Assembly (NCBI GenBank): GCA_031969655.1
Contig: DALYJX010000005.1
Coordinates: 1 to 64,000 of the forward strand
DNA from: Microseira sp003486305
GTDB lineage: Bacteria > Cyanobacteriota > Cyanobacteriia > Cyanobacteriales > Aerosakkonemataceae
Direction of reading: 5' to 3'
Length of the DNA: 64,000 nucleotides
The position numbers were made by a program, and so were the translations under genes. Below the pieces are notes generated by a model. It was given only the letters and a program-made list of their open reading frames with translations, was not told where the DNA came from and did no database searches. Shown here piece by piece: positions 22,839 through 31,650 of the stretch. The stretch's first letter is position 1. Every line of letters begins with the position of its first letter.

Positions 22839-24677
22839 ATGACCACCGGGTGGATACTGATTGCGGCAATTTTGGTGTTGGGAGGAGCGATCGCGTCAGT
22901 AGGCGATCGCGTCGGAACGAAGGTAGGCAAGGCAAGACTTAGCCTATTCAATCTACGTCCCCGTAAAACAGCGATTTTAGTCACGGTTCTAACGGGTAGT
23001 TTAATTTCTGCCTCCACACTGGCTATATTATTTGGTGCTAGCGAGCAACTACGCACTGGGGTTTTTAGACTGGAAAAAATTCAGAAAAATCTCCGCAACG
23101 CTCGCAAGGAACTAGAAAAAACTAAAGAGCAAAAAAGTCAAGTAGAAAACGAGCTAGCTCAAGCTAAATCTCAGCAAGCAGAAGCACAACAAAAACTCGA
23201 TGCTACGAATCAATCTTTGCAATCGACGTTAGCCAAGCTGTCCGAAGCAACTGCGAATCAAGCGCGTACCGAAGCGCAACTGAAACAAACGCAAGGGCAA
23301 TTAAATATTACTCAAAGCCAACTGAGTCAAAATCAAAGCAAATTAAATCAAACTCAAAATGAATTAAATCAAACCCAGAGCCAATTGAACGCTGTTTCTT
23401 CTCAAGTAATGGCGCTGCGCGACGAACGCCAAAAGTTGATCGATCAGCGGGATCAATTGCAAGCCGAACGCTCGAATTTAATCGCACAGCGGAATCAATT
23501 ACAAGCTGAACGCTTGGCTTTGATCGGACAGCGAAATCAACTGCAAGCGGAAAGATCGACGTTAATCGGACAGCGCGATCAACTGCAAGCAGAACGTCAA
23601 AATTTAATCGGACAGCGCGATCAACTGCAAGCAGAACGCTCAAACCTAATCGGACAGCGCGATCAACTGCAAGCAGAACGCCAAGATTTATTAGGACAGC
23701 GCAATCAACTGCAAGTAGAACGCCAAGATTTGCTAGGACAGCGCAATCAATTGCAACAGGAAAGATCTGCGCTAGTCGGACAGCGCGATCGCCTGAAAAA
23801 TGAGATTGGCAACTTTAAATCTCAGATCGCCCAACGCGACCAAGAAATTGCCGCTCAAGACCAGGCAATTGCCCAACTCGATCAAAGAATTACCCAGCGC
23901 GACCAAGTGATTGCTCAGCGGGAAACCAGCCTTAAACAACTAGAAAATCAACAAAAAGAACTCGAAAACAAACAAGCCTACTTACAACGGGCAGTCAAAA
24001 TTCTAGAAGAATATTATCAAGATTATCAAGCGTTGCGCGGCGGCAATTTAGTTTTGTTTCGCAATCAGGTTCTGGTCACGGGAGTCGTTCGCATTGTTGA
24101 CCCAAAAGCCGCTCGTCAAGCTGTAGACCAATTGTTGGTAACCGCAAACAAAGTCGCAATTGAGAATACTCGACCCGGTGACAAAAATTTCAACCAACAA
24201 GTGATACAAATTACCCCAACAGAAGTCACTCAAATCATCGATCGCATCGATGACGGTCAAGACTATGTGGTTAGAATTCTCTCAGCAGGAAATTACATTA
24301 GGGGAGAAAATGCGGTACAAGTTTTCGCCGATGTAACGCCAAATCGCGTCGTATTCCAAGCTGGGGAAGTAGTAGCAGCGACTGCTACCAATCCCTCAAC
24401 AATGACTCAAGAACAGCTAGAGCAACGAATAGAGCAGCTAATTGCAGCTTCTCAATTCCGGGTGCGTCGCGCTGGCGTGCTGGCAGATAAAATTCAAATC
24501 GGAGACGCTCGCGTTGAAACGCTGATGCGCTTCATCGAGCAATTAAAGCAGTCAGAAACACCCGTTGACGTACAAGTGGTAGCATCAGATGTTACCTACA
24601 CGGCGGGTCCGGTGAAAATGGATCTGGTAGCCGTTCAAAAGGGACAGATACTGTTTCGGACTTCGCCCGCCAGCTAA
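22839..24677 (+). CDS. DUF3084 protein with a repeated coiled coil
   Basis: A 612-residue membrane-anchored protein. Two N-terminal hydrophobic segments (~3-22, 46-66) flank a basic loop (RLSLFNLRPRKTA). A very long coiled coil follows (~80-395). The last ~220 residues form the DUF3084 domain (NLVLFRNQVLVTGVVRI, RGENAVQVFADVTPN, PVDVQVVASDVTYTAGPVKMDLVAV). Within the coil, residues ~200-320 are about eight to nine tandem 14-residue units of the type L.GQRDQLQAER.. . Function unknown; cyanobacterial orthologues usually neighbour ntcA, as I recall. Proposed cell-envelope scaffold (inference). Confidence 0.85.
   Translation: MTTGWILIAAILVLGGAIASVGDRVGTKVGKARLSLFNLRPRKTAILVTVLTGSLISASTLAILFGASEQLRTGVFRLEKIQKNLRNARKELEKTKEQKSQVENELAQAKSQQAEAQQKLDATNQSLQSTLAKLSEATANQARTEAQLKQTQGQLNITQSQLSQNQSKLNQTQNELNQTQSQLNAVSSQVMALRDERQKLIDQRDQLQAERSNLIAQRNQLQAERLALIGQRNQLQAERSTLIGQRDQLQAERQNLIGQRDQLQAERSNLIGQRDQLQAERQDLLGQRNQLQVERQDLLGQRNQLQQERSALVGQRDRLKNEIGNFKSQIAQRDQEIAAQDQAIAQLDQRITQRDQVIAQRETSLKQLENQQKELENKQAYLQRAVKILEEYYQDYQALRGGNLVLFRNQVLVTGVVRIVDPKAARQAVDQLLVTANKVAIENTRPGDKNFNQQVIQITPTEVTQIIDRIDDGQDYVVRILSAGNYIRGENAVQVFADVTPNRVVFQAGEVVAATATNPSTMTQEQLEQRIEQLIAASQFRVRRAGVLADKIQIGDARVETLMRFIEQLKQSETPVDVQVVASDVTYTAGPVKMDLVAVQKGQILFRTSPAS
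23436..23800. repeat. 42-bp tandem coding repeat in the DUF3084 gene
   Basis: About 8.5 units of CAGCGCGATCAACTGCAAGC-type sequence with a 42-bp period encode the QRDQLQAER.. heptad-doublets. Neighbouring units are nearly identical at DNA level, indicating recent expansion. Confidence 0.85.
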
Positions 24678-24681
24678 ACTC

Positions 24682-25788
24682 CTATGGGCGTTTCTTTTGC
24701 TGTTTCCCAGCTTCTATAGCGTAGAGGACAATACCCAGATCAAACGTTGGACGGTAACACCCCTGGTCTGAAGAAAATAGTTGACCGGGGGTACCGACAT
24801 TGAGTTTAACGAGTTGTTGACTCAGGCGGTGAATCGCGACTTTTAAGCGGGAACTCGTATGCGATCGCGCCTCAATCTGCACGCCTAATTGTAAGCCTTT
24901 TCTGCCTTGTGAATTGTATCCAAAAGCAAAATCTTGTACAACCCGGCGATCCAACTCGGTACTGGTATCGACTCCCGTACCAGATTTGCGCGCCGCATAG
25001 TGATAATCTTGTTCGCAAATTTCTACTTCAGATCTCTGCTCAGATCGTTGCGCTAAAATCTCCAAAATTTGGAACGATTGCGAATCAGGCTTGATACTGG
25101 AAGTGCGATCGAGTTTTTTAGAACCCGGCATTTCAATAAACACGGCTTTTTCTGTGGGTTGAAGTTTCCCCAAAAACCGCTTCACAGTTCCATCGAGTTC
25201 GTATTCAGAAGTTCCTGTCTCCTTCAAACACTGACGCAGGCGCTTGTACTTAGAGCCATTTAGCACCTCTGGGTTCACCCCCAGTCCAATTAATAGCCGG
25301 GGTTTAACGATTTCAATCTTTATATCAGATAGCGGTCTAGAAATCAACTCCACCAACCAACCGTATTCCCCATCAGGATCTTCATCAATAGCTTGTTTGT
25401 GGATAATATCGATCACGCCGCGTTGTCGCCTTAATTTAGCAGTCTCCTTGGTGAATAGTTTGCTGTCTCCTTGACTCCGCAATTGAGGCGCAGAAGTCAC
25501 CATAATAATTTGCACGTCTCTGCGATGATTGGCAATTTCTCGCACTACACCAGAACCTTGCCATCGCTGGAGTTCCCCGGTTTTTCCCTCTACAGGAACT
25601 GGCGGCACAAACAAAATTTCATCCAACAAAGCAAACTTAACCGTTGGATCGGTTTTGGCAATTTCAATCGCTTCTTTAGCTAATTGAGTCGCGCGACATT
25701 TAAATCCAGCTTGCCTTAACCGGCGTTCGTGCAGCGCTAGCCACTTTTCATCATCATCGAGAATTAAAATACTCATCAACTCACCCAT
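24682..25788 (-). CDS. Receiver-like protein with C-terminal winged-helix-like region
   Basis: A 368-residue protein. The first ~150 residues read as a response-regulator receiver: ILILDDDEKW (D11-D13), FALLDEILF (D56 as the likely phospho-acceptor), IIMVTSAP, and IIHKQA for the conserved Lys. A large insertion (FVPPVPVEGKTGELQRWQGS) follows D56. The C-terminal region (RLKVAIHRLSQQLVKLN, LFSSDQGCYRPTF) resembles the end of OmpR-type winged helices. The middle has no recognised family. The downstream gene on the transcript's other side (25798-26535) ends 9 bp before its start, so they form an operon. No histidine kinase is adjacent. A DNA-binding regulator is the best guess. Confidence 0.6.
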   Translation of the reverse strand: MGELMSILILDDDEKWLALHERRLRQAGFKCRATQLAKEAIEIAKTDPTVKFALLDEILFVPPVPVEGKTGELQRWQGSGVVREIANHRRDVQIIMVTSAPQLRSQGDSKLFTKETAKLRRQRGVIDIIHKQAIDEDPDGEYGWLVELISRPLSDIKIEIVKPRLLIGLGVNPEVLNGSKYKRLRQCLKETGTSEYELDGTVKRFLGKLQPTEKAVFIEMPGSKKLDRTSSIKPDSQSFQILEILAQRSEQRSEVEICEQDYHYAARKSGTGVDTSTELDRRVVQDFAFGYNSQGRKGLQLGVQIEARSHTSSRLKVAIHRLSQQLVKLNVGTPGQLFSSDQGCYRPTFDLGIVLYAIEAGKQQKKRP

Positions 25789-25797
25789 ACAGTCGCC

Positions 25798-26535
25798 TCA
25801 AGAAAACGCTCCCAGTCCTTCTCCTGCCTTCATTACCAAGTCGCGCCATTTCGTAAAAACTTCGCGAAGCAACACAATTTGGGTGCGATCGTAGTTATCT
25901 GACTGACCCATCTGCTCTAGTAATATTTGAAAATGCTGTTGGATTTGAGCGCTATCACCTCGGACTTCGACAACGGCGTGACAAGCAACGGGAGTATAAG
26001 CGCGTAGCTGTTCGATAATTGTTGCCAGGGACGCTAACGCTTTGGCATCCACTGCACGATTTTCCGGCTTTTTTTCCAATTTGCTCAAACAAGGGATGAC
26101 CCGACGCTGATACCATCGATCGGCTGCCTTTAGTTCCTTTTGTAGCATTTTTAAATTTTCTGGTTCCATAGGTACTAATTCCACCACTTTTTCTAGCAGA
26201 TCGGGGAGTTTCCACGGGTAAGTGCAAGCATCGTGGGAACCTTGTCCCCAACACAGAATTGGGTGTTTTGCTTTTAAAGCATCAAACGACTCTGATGCCA
26301 GAACTAAAACCGCACCGTCAAAATTATGCAGGCGTAGTTCTGCGAGTCTGTTAATCTGTTCGGAGGAAAGCACTAGGAGTGACTGTTTGGGGAGTTTAAT
26401 TTTTCCCTCGCCGATAGGCTGTTGCAGCCGCAATTTTTCTATCCCCAGCAAAGTCGATACAACCATCGCTGCTGAGTTGGCGACTGGGGAGGAAGATTCA
26501 TCGATCAAAACCAGAACTACTCGTGGTAGGTTCAT
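25798..26535 (-). CDS. Uncharacterised protein, first gene of a two-gene signalling-like operon
   Basis: A 245-residue soluble protein of no recognised family. Residues 1-115 alternate strands and helices (RVVLVLIDESSSPVANSAAM, SLLVLSSEQINRLAELRLHNF, GAVLVLASESFDALKAKHP, YPWKLPDLLEKVVEL), which looks like a degenerate receiver or other Rossmann-like fold. Residues ~120-245 are helical (MLQKELKAADRWYQRRVIPC, ALASLATIIEQLRAYTPVACHAVVEV), perhaps a four-helix bundle. It precedes the receiver/winged-helix gene by 9 bp and must act with it. It could be an input or partner protein for that regulator (inference). Confidence 0.55.
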   Translation of the reverse strand: MNLPRVVLVLIDESSSPVANSAAMVVSTLLGIEKLRLQQPIGEGKIKLPKQSLLVLSSEQINRLAELRLHNFDGAVLVLASESFDALKAKHPILCWGQGSHDACTYPWKLPDLLEKVVELVPMEPENLKMLQKELKAADRWYQRRVIPCLSKLEKKPENRAVDAKALASLATIIEQLRAYTPVACHAVVEVRGDSAQIQQHFQILLEQMGQSDNYDRTQIVLLREVFTKWRDLVMKAGEGLGAFS

Positions 26536-26940
26536 TCGCCAGCTTATGCTCGTTATTAAAACTGGGATTCGTAGTTGCGCTGTCTTCGCTCATCCTAGCG
26601 CCCAAGCGCTTCTACAAGGGCTATTATGGCTGTTTTAGCCCCTTATAATTATCAAGCATTTGAATATTTGCATTCAGATAATGCTCAGATATTCTATCCT
26701 TATTTTTGGATATTTATGTCGATATTTGTCATAAAAAATCATGAATTAACGCCTAAATATTATAGCGTATTGCAGCCGTATTAGGTACACCTTCCAAGCG
26801 ATAACGCTTTCCCTCATTTACTTGCAATCCGCTGTAAGCGTTCTCTCGACGGCAGACAACCGAAATGTAAGTGACAAATTTTGGTTTAATGGCTTGACAC
26901 TCTTTTTAAAAGATCAAGGCTTTGTTATTCTTGAATTGTG
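26536..26940. other. Gene-free interval
   Basis: No credible gene is seen between the two-gene operon start and the small membrane protein. The plus-strand ORF at 26822-27088 is mostly antisense to that membrane protein and has no domain. The sequence is AT-rich around 26650-26760 (runs such as ATATTTATGTCGATATTTGTC), suitable for promoters of the minus-strand operon. Confidence 0.5.
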
Positions 26941-26942
26941 GC

Positions 26943-27161
26943 TTAATCCCCAAAATCGCGTGTTAACAATCGAGCGATTCGAGGTGCTGTGTAATAAAGC
27001 AAAATTCCTAAAAGCAAAGGCAGCAGAAAAACTAGAAAATACGGAAATCCCAAAAATGGTAGTGAAACAGATGCTATACAGAGCGTAATCACAGAATAAA
27101 CAATGATGAAAAAAGCAATTATCCGAAAAATAAGAACTGTAACTTTTTGATAATTAGTCAT
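26943..27161 (-). CDS. Small two-helix membrane protein
   Basis: A 72-residue protein with two hydrophobic segments (~7-32 and ~36-57) and a positively charged end (APRIARLLTRDFGD). The length, double hairpin and terminal motif look like small conserved cyanobacterial membrane proteins, but I do not recognise a named family. It lies about 90 bp before the response regulator gene in the same orientation but on the far side of that gene's stop. The opposite-strand ORF over this region lacks features, so this frame is preferred. Confidence 0.5.
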   Translation of the reverse strand: MTNYQKVTVLIFRIIAFFIIVYSVITLCIASVSLPFLGFPYFLVFLLPLLLGILLYYTAPRIARLLTRDFGD

Positions 27162-27250
27162 AAGATTAAAATCAATAAAATTAGCTTGACTTAACTATCT
27201 TAGCCTGACTCGAAACGACAGCGAAGCTAGGCATAAAAATTACGAAAGGT

Positions 27251-27931
27251 TCAACTTTCCTCTGATTGGTGTAACAAAGGTAGGTAAGAACTGGCAAACA
27301 TGGCAGCTTGAGTGCGATCGCGCAAATGTAATTGACTCAGTATGCTGGTAATATGATTTTTCACCGTCCTTTCAGAAATATAAAGCGCTGCGGCAATCTC
27401 GCGGTTACTCGCGCCTGATACGATTAGAGTCAGGACTTCCCGCTCTCTGGCGGTTAATCCTGCCAATTCTGGCGGTAAGCGCGTTGGCTGCGGTGGAGTC
27501 GAGGGGGGTGGGGGTGCGATCGCTTTTTCCAACAATCCTGGCCCCATTTGGGTATACCCTTTATGAACGGCTCGTATTGCTGCTGCTAAATCGTCGGAAT
27601 GGGTATCTTTAAGCAGATAGCCCCGCGCCCCCAAGCGCATCGCCTGAGAGACATATTCATCATCGTCAAACGTCGTTAGCACCAACACTTTGGTTTGGCT
27701 AAATTGCTGACAGATGGCGCGCGTCGCCGCCACACCATCCATGATGGGCATTCGCACATCGATTAACACCACATCGGGTTGTAAAGTTTCGACGCAAGCG
27801 ATCGCTTGCTTTCCGTTTTCTGCTTCACCGACTACTTCCAAATCGGGTTTCGCTTCCAGAAGACTCCGCAAACCTTGGCGAATAATCATCTGGTCATCGA
27901 CCAACAACAGGCGAATTTTAGCATCGGTCAT
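27251..27931 (-). CDS. NarL/LuxR-type response regulator
   Basis: A 226-residue response regulator. The receiver domain (~6-122) has D12/D13, phospho-acceptor D58 (DVVLIDVRMPIMDG), VLVLTTFDDDEYV and the conserved Lys in YLLKDTHSDD. A proline-rich linker (APPPPSTPPQP) leads to a C-terminal LuxR-type HTH (~155-215; ELAGLTAREREVLTLIVSGASNREIA then YISERTVKNHI). The start overlaps the stop of the histidine kinase gene by 4 bp (ATGA), so the pair is translationally coupled. Likely targets are neighbouring envelope genes, which share a 70-nt upstream element. Confidence 0.95.
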   Translation of the reverse strand: MTDAKIRLLLVDDQMIIRQGLRSLLEAKPDLEVVGEAENGKQAIACVETLQPDVVLIDVRMPIMDGVAATRAICQQFSQTKVLVLTTFDDDEYVSQAMRLGARGYLLKDTHSDDLAAAIRAVHKGYTQMGPGLLEKAIAPPPPSTPPQPTRLPPELAGLTAREREVLTLIVSGASNREIAAALYISERTVKNHITSILSQLHLRDRTQAAMFASSYLPLLHQSEES

Positions 27932-29148
27932 AACGCCAACCTGGGTAATCCAATTGACACTGTAATGCGGCAGCCTTTTTCTGGTTCGCTCGTGAGGGAA
28001 AACTGTCCCCCTAGCGCCGCCGTGCGTTCCCGGATTCCCTGGAGTCCAAATCCGGTGGTATTTTGTTTGGGATCGAACCCTTGACCATTATCGACAATCT
28101 CGAGGTGAATCGCTTCCCGACTTTGTTGCAGGTGAAGGCTGACCTGGGTTGCTCCACTATGCTTGTATATATTGGTTAGCGACTCTTGGATAATCCGGTA
28201 AAGTGCCTGGGTGATTTCCGTTGGTAGGGGCGGGGAAAGTTCGAGGGTGCAGTTTGGTACAATCCCAGTGGTGGTTTGAAATTCGGCGACAATTTTAGCG
28301 ATCGCGGCTTCTAGGGATTGCCCTTGTAACGGATCGGATCGCAGGGTAGAAATCGAACGCCGCACTTCTTGCAACGCTTTGGCACCTAACTGTTTTGCCT
28401 CCCGTAAAAAAGACTCGCTTTTCTCGGCATCGGGCGGTAAAAATAGCAAGGCATTTTCTAACTGAATACTTTGAGCCGTCAAAGCATGTCCGAGCGAATC
28501 GTGAATTTCGCGGGCAATGCGATTTCTTTCTTGTAGCATTGCCTGGTCTTCAATTCGTAAAGCATATTGACGCAGTTGGTTATTAGCCAGCAACAATTTT
28601 TCTCGACTCTGACGTTCTGCGAGTAAAGCATTGACCAATAACAAAATAAACAGCAGCGTCAGTCCAAACGTGACAGCCGTATTGAGCTTGAGCGTGAGAA
28701 TCGTGCTGGTAATCGACTCTGGTATGGGTTCGGATCTCGGCGGTCGTGGGGGACGCCCGCCCAAAAACTGCATCAGCAAAAAGGCAATAAACACCAGTCC
28801 TGCTACGGTTAAGCGACCGACTTGCCCAAACAGCAGACAACTGCGGATCGCAACGATCAGACCGAGCAGCGGGAAAAATCCACGTCGGCTGTGCAGGAGA
28901 AAGGTCAAAAACAGCAATCCCAATTCCAAGCCGGTATAAAGCACTTTGTGATGGATTTTTCCTGTAGGAAGCCTCAGTCCCATCAGACCGAACACCATCA
29001 CCGTCAGAATCGATAACAATTTAGTCGTTACATTAATCTCATGCGGGGTAGGTCGAATCTCTCCCAACAGCGTTATCCCCAGCAGAATCCATTCCAGATA
29101 TAGAATCAGGCGGAAGGAATGGTTAGGAAAGACCGAACGCAGTTGCAT
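27928..29148 (-). CDS. NarX/DesK-type sensor histidine kinase
   Basis: A 406-residue membrane kinase with about five to six N-terminal transmembrane segments (~12-178), a short coiled linker, a HisKA_3 dimerisation domain with phospho-acceptor H216 (RNRIAREIHDSLGHALTAQS), and a HATPase domain (IVDNGQGFD, GFGLQGIRERTAALGG). There is no periplasmic sensor domain of size, so the signal is probably sensed in or at the membrane. It is cotranscribed with the response regulator downstream. Genes across its promoter region encode a DUF3124 lipoprotein, antiporter and Spy-like protein. Confidence 0.95.
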   Translation of the reverse strand: MQLRSVFPNHSFRLILYLEWILLGITLLGEIRPTPHEINVTTKLLSILTVMVFGLMGLRLPTGKIHHKVLYTGLELGLLFLTFLLHSRRGFFPLLGLIVAIRSCLLFGQVGRLTVAGLVFIAFLLMQFLGGRPPRPPRSEPIPESITSTILTLKLNTAVTFGLTLLFILLLVNALLAERQSREKLLLANNQLRQYALRIEDQAMLQERNRIAREIHDSLGHALTAQSIQLENALLFLPPDAEKSESFLREAKQLGAKALQEVRRSISTLRSDPLQGQSLEAAIAKIVAEFQTTTGIVPNCTLELSPPLPTEITQALYRIIQESLTNIYKHSGATQVSLHLQQSREAIHLEIVDNGQGFDPKQNTTGFGLQGIRERTAALGGQFSLTSEPEKGCRITVSIGLPRLAL

Positions 29149-29270
29149 AACGGGGAGGGGAAGCGAGAAAGATCGAGTTCTTTTTAGTGTATTTCAAACT
29201 CGATGGTTGTTTGGAGAGTCTAACTTCCTAGATTTGAACTGCGGACTGTGCGACCAAACTCCCAATCAAA

Positions 29271-29340
29271 TCGGGACTTTAGTCCTATGGCAAGTTGGGA
29301 AGTTCGATCGATCTCGAAGACTGCGGCTCGTTTGTAAGAT
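29271..29340. promoter_or_regulatory. Conserved 70-nt upstream element, copy A
   Basis: Aligns without gaps to 31651-31720 with 50 of 70 bases identical by my count. The best-conserved blocks are GGGACTTT, CAAGTTGGGAAGTTCGATC and GAAGA. It lies ~125 bp upstream of the histidine kinase start (opposite strand) and upstream of the PepSY-type pseudogene. It could be a shared operator or the remnant of a duplicated promoter. Confidence 0.5.
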
Positions 29341-29565
29341 TTGAACATCGCACCAGGCAATCCTTCGATTTCTCACTCTCTCAAGATGGGTATGACATCT
29401 ACTTTTGCTCAAATTCTAAGCAACCAGACATTGAAAAGCAAACAGTCACCACCGCTGGCTACGACTGTTTCTTTGCGTCAGGTCTTTGAGTTGCTTAATT
29501 GTACGGTCAAACAACAGCCCAGGGTTTGAGATCAAGACACTCAAATTCTACCGAATCCCTGATGG

Positions 29566-29790
29566 GAATCGACTCTTGCGTAAGTATCATTGCAGGAGGG
29601 GCGATCGCTTTTGCACTAGCGTTACTGCTCGCGATCGCAACCAAAATCGCTTTCCCCATTTGGCAAGGTTTCTCGTCCAGCTTCATACCTTGGAAACCTA
29701 TCGCTGGCGTTGGGTTGTTGGGCTTGCTGACGGGCTTGTCTATGACCAGTTTATTTCGGCGAGCATTGCGGTACGATGGGCAGCGAGAGA
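29566..29790 (+). pseudogene. Degenerate PepSY-TM-like gene copy
   Basis: The DNA matches the intact small gene at 32298-32528: AATCGACTCTTGCGTAAGTA against AATCGGCTTTTTCGCAAATA, then GCGATCGCTTTTGC, and GGTTTCTCGTCCAGCTTCAT with TACCTTGGAAACC. Here the reading frame jumps between two frames (LLRKYH and LARFLVQLHTLETY in one, IAFALALLLAIATKIAFP and GLLGLLTGLSMTSLF in the other), because of small deletions. I read it as a decayed duplicate. It overlaps or abuts the start of the DUF3124 gene. Confidence 0.65.
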
Positions 29791-29821
29791 CATTGATGGG
29801 GAGTCAACATCCAAAATACTG

Positions 29822-30424
29822 ATGAAGCGATACCCACGTTTTTATCTTGCGATCGCCAGTCTCATTCTAGTAGCCTGTACGCGATCGCATCCTCCACAGC
29901 AGCCTACTCCTCAACTCAAGGTTGTTACCCTCAACGATACCTTTAAAACAGCGATCCGTCAGACGGTTTATGTTCCGGTTTATTCCCATATTTATTCTGA
30001 GGATCGAACTCAGAAAATAGACTTAGCCGTCACCCTGAGTATCCGCAATACCGATCTGACCCACCCCATCATTATTGTGGCGGTAAACTATTACAATACC
30101 AGCGGCGCACTCGTTCGCAAGTATTTAGAGCAGCCTGTGGAACTCGGCGCTCTGGTTTCAACAGATTTTGTCGTGGATCGAGATGACACCAGCGGCGGAG
30201 TTGGAGCAAATTTTATTGTCGAGTGGGTGGCTCAAAAGCAAGTGTCTGACCCCGCGATTGAATCAATCATGATTAATACCAGAGGCAATCAGGGACTTTC
30301 TTTTGTCAGTCAAGGTCGAGTCATCAAAAGTCGGGGGTTGAATCGAAACATTACTCGTCAATCGCCAAATTCAGCCACCGAGCAACAGTTGCCAAAGAAA
30401 ATCCCTGAATCAGTACCGAGGTGA
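29822..30424 (+). CDS. DUF3124 lipoprotein
   Basis: Start taken at ATG 29822 (200 residues); a longer frame upstream is pseudogene sequence. It has a signal peptide with lipobox (IASLILVAC, Cys ~19), a Pro-rich spacer, and a DUF3124 domain (~40-165; VYVPVYSHIYSEDRTQKIDL, LAVTLSIRNTDLTHPI, YLEQPVELGALVSTDFVV, GGVGANFIVEW). The family is found in cyanobacteria and proteobacteria and has no known role; an envelope-localised function is inferred. The last ~25 residues are encoded over the 3' end of the convergent antiporter gene (74-bp overlap). Confidence 0.82.
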   Translation: MKRYPRFYLAIASLILVACTRSHPPQQPTPQLKVVTLNDTFKTAIRQTVYVPVYSHIYSEDRTQKIDLAVTLSIRNTDLTHPIIIVAVNYYNTSGALVRKYLEQPVELGALVSTDFVVDRDDTSGGVGANFIVEWVAQKQVSDPAIESIMINTRGNQGLSFVSQGRVIKSRGLNRNITRQSPNSATEQQLPKKIPESVPR

Positions 30425-31571
30425 CGACAACGAAACTCACCACGGTAAAAATTTCCCCGGCTTGAGTCATACCAACCGCCAGGGGAAATGTTGCCAGCAC
30501 AATCGGCACCGCACCTCGCAATCCCACCCAAGCCACGAACAGTTTTTCTCGAAACGGCATCTTCGTCCATGCCAGACTGACGAAAACACTAATCGGACGC
30601 GCCACAAAGATTAAAAATAAAGCGATCGCAAAGGCAACGCTGGCAATCGAAAAAAGTTCGGCTTGATATGGCACTGACAGCATTCCCAAAGTCAAAAACA
30701 TGATGATTTGCATTAACCAGGCAATGCCGTCATGAAACGCCACGATCGTGTCTTGATAGACAAATGGTCGATTCCCCTTCACCACCCCCGCAATGTAGAC
30801 CGCGAGAAAGCCATTGCCACCCAGCAAGGTTGTGACGCTATAGGTCAGCAAGACCAGTGCAATTGTGGCAACTGGATATAATCCTTGAGCGCTGAGATTG
30901 AGGCGATTGATTGCCCAGACGAGGAACAATCCTGCCCCATAGCCCACAGCAGCACCCACAACTAATTGCATCACCAGGGAAATTCCAACCGTTACCAAAG
31001 ATGTGTCAGTGCCAACGAGAAAATTAATCAACGTTGTTGTTAATAAAACCGCCATCGGATCGTTGCTTCCTGACTCTAGTTCTAGCAGCGGCTTTAAGTT
31101 TCCTTTCAGACCGAGATGGCTCGATCTCAGCACTGAAAATACCGCAGCCGCATCCGTGGAAGAGACGATCGCACCTAATAAAAGTCCTTGTGAAAATGAA
31201 ATTCCATGCACTCCGATCATAAAGGAGCTAAACGATCCGAGTATGAACCAGGCAAAGGTTCCCAGAATCAACATGGTGATGAATACGCCAATCGTCGAGA
31301 GGCTCAACCCTTTTCCTAAAACGGGTTTGATCGCAGTCCACTCGGTGTCTAATCCACCGGCGAAGAGGATGAAGATCAGCGCCGCGTCACCAATGAATTT
31401 AGCGATCGCAGGATTTTCCAGTGAAATTCCCCCGACGGTTCCCACCACCCACCCAATAATCAGAAAAAATAACAGCGCCGGAATTCCGATCTGGTTCGAG
31501 ATTTTACTGGCGAGAATGCTTGCCAGTAACAATCCGGCTACAATCAGTCCCACAACTTCAAGGCGTGGCAT
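30351..31571 (-). CDS. Cation:proton antiporter (CPA1/NhaP-type)
   Basis: A 406-residue membrane protein with about 12-13 transmembrane segments. The Na_H_Exchanger core is visible: GIPALLFFLIIGWVVG, ILFAGGLDTEW, GAIVSSTDAAAVFSVLR (the ion-binding region) and LESGSNDPMAVLL, then VGLRGAVPIVLATFPLAVG. The ND and STDA motifs fit K+/H+ or Na+/H+ exchangers of the NhaP2/CvrA group. Those are usually longer with a C-terminal TrkA-type domain, which is missing here. Its 3' end overlaps the convergent DUF3124 gene by 74 bp. Divergent from the Spy-like gene. Confidence 0.92.
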   Translation of the reverse strand: MPRLEVVGLIVAGLLLASILASKISNQIGIPALLFFLIIGWVVGTVGGISLENPAIAKFIGDAALIFILFAGGLDTEWTAIKPVLGKGLSLSTIGVFITMLILGTFAWFILGSFSSFMIGVHGISFSQGLLLGAIVSSTDAAAVFSVLRSSHLGLKGNLKPLLELESGSNDPMAVLLTTTLINFLVGTDTSLVTVGISLVMQLVVGAAVGYGAGLFLVWAINRLNLSAQGLYPVATIALVLLTYSVTTLLGGNGFLAVYIAGVVKGNRPFVYQDTIVAFHDGIAWLMQIIMFLTLGMLSVPYQAELFSIASVAFAIALFLIFVARPISVFVSLAWTKMPFREKLFVAWVGLRGAVPIVLATFPLAVGMTQAGEIFTVVSFVVVTSVLIQGFSLATVARWLNLAIDE

Positions 31572-31650
31572 GGGTTATCGCACGCAATCAACTGACTTCT
31601 ATCCTATGCGCGATCGCCCTATGCCGTTGGCTCAGAATCCTAGTTCTGAA

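Noticed and set aside
23308..23643. Minus-strand 111-codon ORF with LAVDRAVRLN repeats
   Set aside because: Antisense shadow of the QRDQLQAER repeats of the DUF3084 gene.
26822..27088. 88-codon plus-strand ORF
   Set aside because: Mostly antisense to the small two-helix membrane protein; no domain recognised. The choice is not certain.
29486..29821. N-terminal extension of the DUF3124 frame (112 codons)
   Set aside because: Translates PepSY pseudogene sequence; the lipoprotein signal starts cleanly at ATG 29822.
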